From Duganella phyllosphaerae (GTDB taxonomy: Bacteria; Pseudomonadota; Gammaproteobacteria; Burkholderiales; Burkholderiaceae_D): 64,000 bases of DNA. The translations under genes and the position numbers were made by a program. Numbering within the stretch: position 1 is the first letter of the stretch; every line of letters begins with the position of its first letter. The notes under the pieces are model-generated. The model did not search any database. It had not been told where the DNA came from and saw nothing but the letters and a program-made list of their open reading frames with translations. Positions 60,356 through 64,000 of this stretch are shown piece by piece. The stretch spans positions 62,001 through 126,000 of the forward strand of contig NZ_LROM01000093.1 of NCBI RefSeq assembly GCF_001758785.1, read 5' to 3'.

Positions 60356-61504
60356 ATGAAAATCACCAAACTGACGACCTACCGTGTTCCACCGCGCTGG
60401 ATGCTGCTGAAAATCGAAACCGATGAAGGTGTCGTCGGCTGGGGCGAACCGGTCATCGAAGGCCGCGCCCGCACCGTGGAGACGGCCGTCCAGGAAATGG
60501 AACCGTATTTGATCGGCCAGGACCCGTCGCGCATCAACGACCTGTGGCAAACCATGTACCGCGCCGGCTTCTACCGTGGCGGCGCCATCCTGATGAGCGC
60601 GATCGCCGGTATCGACCAGGCGCTGTGGGACATCAAGGGCAAGGTCCTGGGCCAGCCCGTGTACGAACTGCTGGGCGGCCTGGTGCGCGACCGCATGAAA
60701 ATGTACAGCTGGGTGGGCGGCGACCGTCCTGCCGACATCATCGAACAGATCAGCAAACTGAAAGAAGGCGGCTTCGACACCTTCAAGATGAACGGCACCG
60801 AAGAGCTGGGCCTGCTCGACACCTCGGCTGCGGTCGATGAAGCGGTGCGCCGCGTGGCGGAAATCCGCGAAGCGTTCGGCAATACCATCGAATTCGGCCT
60901 GGACTTCCACGGCCGCGTGGCCGCGCCAATGGCCAAGACCCTGCTGCGCGAACTGGAACAGTTCCGTCCGCTGTTCGTGGAAGAGCCGGTCCTGGCCGAG
61001 CAAGCCGAGTACTACCCGCGCCTGGCCGAGATGACCTCGATCCCGCTGGCAGCCGGCGAGCGCATGTACTCGCGCTTCGAGTTCAAGAACGTGTTCGCGG
61101 CCGGTGGCCTGTCCATCGTGCAGCCAGACCTGTCGCACGCCGGCGGCATTACCGAGTGCCTGAAGATCGCCTCGATGGCCGAAGCCTACGACATCACGCT
61201 GGCGCCGCACTGCCCGCTCGGTCCGGTCGCCCTGGCGTCGTGCCTGGCGGTGGACTTCGTGTCGTACAACGCCGTGCTGCAAGAGCAAAGCATGGGCATC
61301 CACTACAACAAGGGTGGCGAGCTGCTCGACTACGTGATCAACAAGGACGACTTCAAGATCGTCGACGGCTACTGCGCCCCGCTGCGCAAACCTGGCCTGG
61401 GCGTGGAAGTGGACGAAGAACGCGTGATCGCCGCCAGCAAGAACGCCGGCGACTGGCGCAACCCGGTCTGGCGCCACAAGGATGGCAGCGTCGCCGAATG
61501 GTGA
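60356..61504 (+). CDS. dgoD: D-galactonate dehydratase
   Basis: Enolase-superfamily enzyme that converts D-galactonate to 2-dehydro-3-deoxy-D-galactonate. The 382 residues ([19 protein letters not shown]) match the length of E. coli DgoD. Visible landmarks: the metal ligands Asp in [13 protein letters not shown], Glu in [11 protein letters not shown] and Glu in [13 protein letters not shown], with the general-base His in [14 protein letters not shown]. Preceded by AT-rich sequence with a palindrome; divergent from the SMP-30-like gene. The rest of the galactonate pathway (kinase, aldolase) is not in this window. Confidence 0.95.
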   Translation: MKITKLTTYRVPPRWMLLKIETDEGVVGWGEPVIEGRARTVETAVQEMEPYLIGQDPSRINDLWQTMYRAGFYRGGAILMSAIAGIDQALWDIKGKVLGQPVYELLGGLVRDRMKMYSWVGGDRPADIIEQISKLKEGGFDTFKMNGTEELGLLDTSAAVDEAVRRVAEIREAFGNTIEFGLDFHGRVAAPMAKTLLRELEQFRPLFVEEPVLAEQAEYYPRLAEMTSIPLAAGERMYSRFEFKNVFAAGGLSIVQPDLSHAGGITECLKIASMAEAYDITLAPHCPLGPVALASCLAVDFVSYNAVLQEQSMGIHYNKGGELLDYVINKDDFKIVDGYCAPLRKPGLGVEVDEERVIAASKNAGDWRNPVWRHKDGSVAEW

Positions 61505-61517
61505 TGCATTAACCGAA

Positions 61518-61542
61518 GCCGGCGTGATCGCCGGCTTTTTTT
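61518..61542 (+). terminator. Terminator after dgoD
   Basis: Stem GCCGGCG (61518-61524)/CGCCGGC (61529-61535), four-base loop, followed by a run of seven T. Confidence 0.9.
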
Positions 61543-61579
61543 ATACCGGACCGCGCCAACTGCCCGGTATCATGGCCGC

Positions 61580-61909
61580 ATGGATTTCATCAAGCTCACC
61601 GCCCTCTTCTTCGTCACCGCCATCGCCGAAATCGTCGGCTGCTACCTGCCCTGGCTGGTCCTGCGCCAGGACAAGTCGCCTTGGCTGCTGTTGCCGGCGG
61701 CACTGTCGCTGGCCCTGTTCGCCTGGCTGCTGACCCTGCATCCCACCGGGGCCGCCCGCACCTACGCAGCTTACGGCGGCGCCTACATCGCCGTGGCGCT
61801 GCTGTGGCTCAGATTGGTGGACGGCGTGGCGCTCACCCGCTACGACATGGCAGGCGCCGGCCTGGCCCTGGCCGGCATGGCCGTGATCGCCTTACAGCCA
61901 TCGACTTAG
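61580..61909 (+). CDS. YnfA-family (UPF0060) small membrane protein
   Basis: A 109-residue inner-membrane protein with four hydrophobic helices ([71 protein letters not shown]). Family motifs [25 protein letters not shown] and TRYDMAGA are present. YnfA proteins resemble SMR-type transporters in layout and some have drug-efflux effects; function here is unknown. Separate from dgoD, whose terminator lies between. Confidence 0.93.
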   Translation: MDFIKLTALFFVTAIAEIVGCYLPWLVLRQDKSPWLLLPAALSLALFAWLLTLHPTGAARTYAAYGGAYIAVALLWLRLVDGVALTRYDMAGAGLALAGMAVIALQPST

Positions 61910-61982
61910 CCGATATCGCCGGATTCTGTTGCCTCTTTCCCATCAGAACACTGCTTTTTTGCGTTTTCACAAACCTTGTGCC

Positions 61983-62037
61983 TTGAAATACAGGGATGTC
62001 GTCCCTATAATTGGCACTCGTTATGAGAGAGTGCTAA
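61983..62037 (+). promoter_or_regulatory. groESL promoter with CIRCE operator (HrcA site)
   Basis: TTGAAA (61983-61988), 17-base spacer, TATAAT (62006-62011) form a strong sigma-70 promoter; CTTGAAA also resembles a sigma-32 -35 element. The CIRCE operator follows directly: TTGGCACTC (62011-62019), nine-base spacer, GAGTGCTAA (62029-62037), differing from consensus by one base in the left arm. HrcA would bind here and cover the start point. Confidence 0.9.
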
Positions 62038-62128
62038 CAAGCGCTCTCATCCAACTTTCCGCTGCGGCAATCACCTTACGTGGTTGAAACGGCAACCAAC
62101 TGTACCATTGTTAATTAAGGAGTTTTGT

Positions 62129-62419
62129 ATGAACCTTCGCCCTTTGAACGATCGCGTTATCGTCAAACGTCTCGACCAGGAAACCAAGACTGCATCCGGC
62201 CTGATCATCCCTGATGCGGCTGCTGAAAAACCGGATCAAGGCGAAGTCCTCGCCGTTGGCAATGGCAAGATCCTGGAAGACGGCAAAGTCCGTCCTCTAG
62301 ATGTCAAAGTAGGCGACCGCGTCCTGTTCGGCAAATATGCCGGCCAGACCGTCAAGATCGACGGCCAGGAACTGATGGTCATGCGCGAAGAAGACATCAT
62401 GGCGATCGTCACCAAGTAA
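62129..62419 (+). CDS. groES: Co-chaperonin GroES
   Basis: Heptameric lid of the GroEL folding chamber. The 96-residue protein starts [20 protein letters not shown] and has the mobile loop [14 protein letters not shown] and the roof region; [20 protein letters not shown] is typical. AAGGAG lies upstream of the ATG. It is the first gene of groES-groEL and is under CIRCE control; an upstream in-frame start (15 codons) does not fit the family. Confidence 0.97.
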   Translation: MNLRPLNDRVIVKRLDQETKTASGLIIPDAAAEKPDQGEVLAVGNGKILEDGKVRPLDVKVGDRVLFGKYAGQTVKIDGQELMVMREEDIMAIVTK

Positions 62420-62460
62420 TTTGCAATTTTGCAATCACTGGTCCACGACTCGCAACTTAA

Positions 62461-64000
<1,540 letters not shown>

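Overview
The window looks like an ordinary chromosomal stretch from a GC-rich betaproteobacterium, most likely of the Oxalobacteraceae (Massilia/Duganella/Janthinobacterium type). This is inferred from the zapB-like/zapA/6S RNA/EVE-domain cluster, a homodimeric pyruvate dehydrogenase operon whose E3 carries its own lipoyl domain, holC with its conserved small downstream partner, a PACE efflux protein, CIRCE-controlled groESL, and large TonB-dependent receptors. No prophage, insertion sequence, integrase, rRNA operon or CRISPR array is visible.

Layout. 1-5 kb: a cut-off MscS-type channel, an RsmB/NOP RNA methyltransferase, purN, a lone barstar-like protein, a glycine-zipper envelope protein and a spermidine-synthase-like methyltransferase-fold protein. 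5-10.5 kb: an orphan GspE/PulE ATPase, a tRNA-Lys with its own promoter and terminator, a MOSC domain fused to an alkyltransferase-like domain, and a secreted S9 peptidase. 10.5-16.4 kb: a lipoprotein metallophosphoesterase divergent from a TonB-dependent receptor, then a BON-domain protein. 16.5-19.1 kb: two secreted zinc-peptidase-like proteins. 19.2-24.4 kb: a tripartite drug efflux operon (EmrA, EmrB, outer-membrane factor) divergent from its probable TetR regulator. 24.4-33.6 kb: a 60-residue orphan, a GNAT, DsbA, an M20 peptidase, a LysR/PACE pair, a cytochrome c-sugar dehydrogenase fusion, a YeeE-type sulfur transporter, an orphan HicB, a small hypothetical protein and a PhzF homologue. 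33.7-40 kb: lpdA, aceF and aceE. 40.3-46.7 kb: folD, an M3 oligopeptidase, holC and partner, a branched-chain amino acid binding protein, cytochrome c and a VapBC pair. 46.8-52 kb: ilvD, a LysR, lgt, EVE, 6S RNA, zapA and a zapB-like gene.

52-61.5 kb reads as one beta-galactoside/galactonate locus: a secreted GH2 beta-galactosidase, an outer-membrane TonB receptor, a GbpR-type LysR regulator, an SMP-30-like protein and DgoD galactonate dehydratase. The probable logic is oligosaccharide uptake, release of galactose, oxidation to galactonate and dehydration to 2-keto-3-deoxygalactonate. The galactose dehydrogenase, kinase and aldolase are not in the window. The SMP-30 protein has lost all the residues expected to bind the metal. 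The window ends with ynfA and groES-groEL (groEL cut by the edge).

Intergenic space is rich in palindromic repeats of at least three kinds: a 30-bp element built from GGGGTCGGACCC arms (four copies), dRS3-like ATTCCC-N8-GGGAAT or ATCCCC-N8-GGGGAT elements (often as inverted pairs), and longer hairpins, including a 96-bp element with perfect 25-bp arms. Two genes (the GspE-like ATPase and lgt) read into such repeats and take their C-terminal residues from them. The most unusual protein is the MOSC-alkyltransferase-like fusion. Nothing here is clearly a whole undescribed system; that fusion and the galactoside locus with its degenerate lactonase are the best candidates for follow-up.
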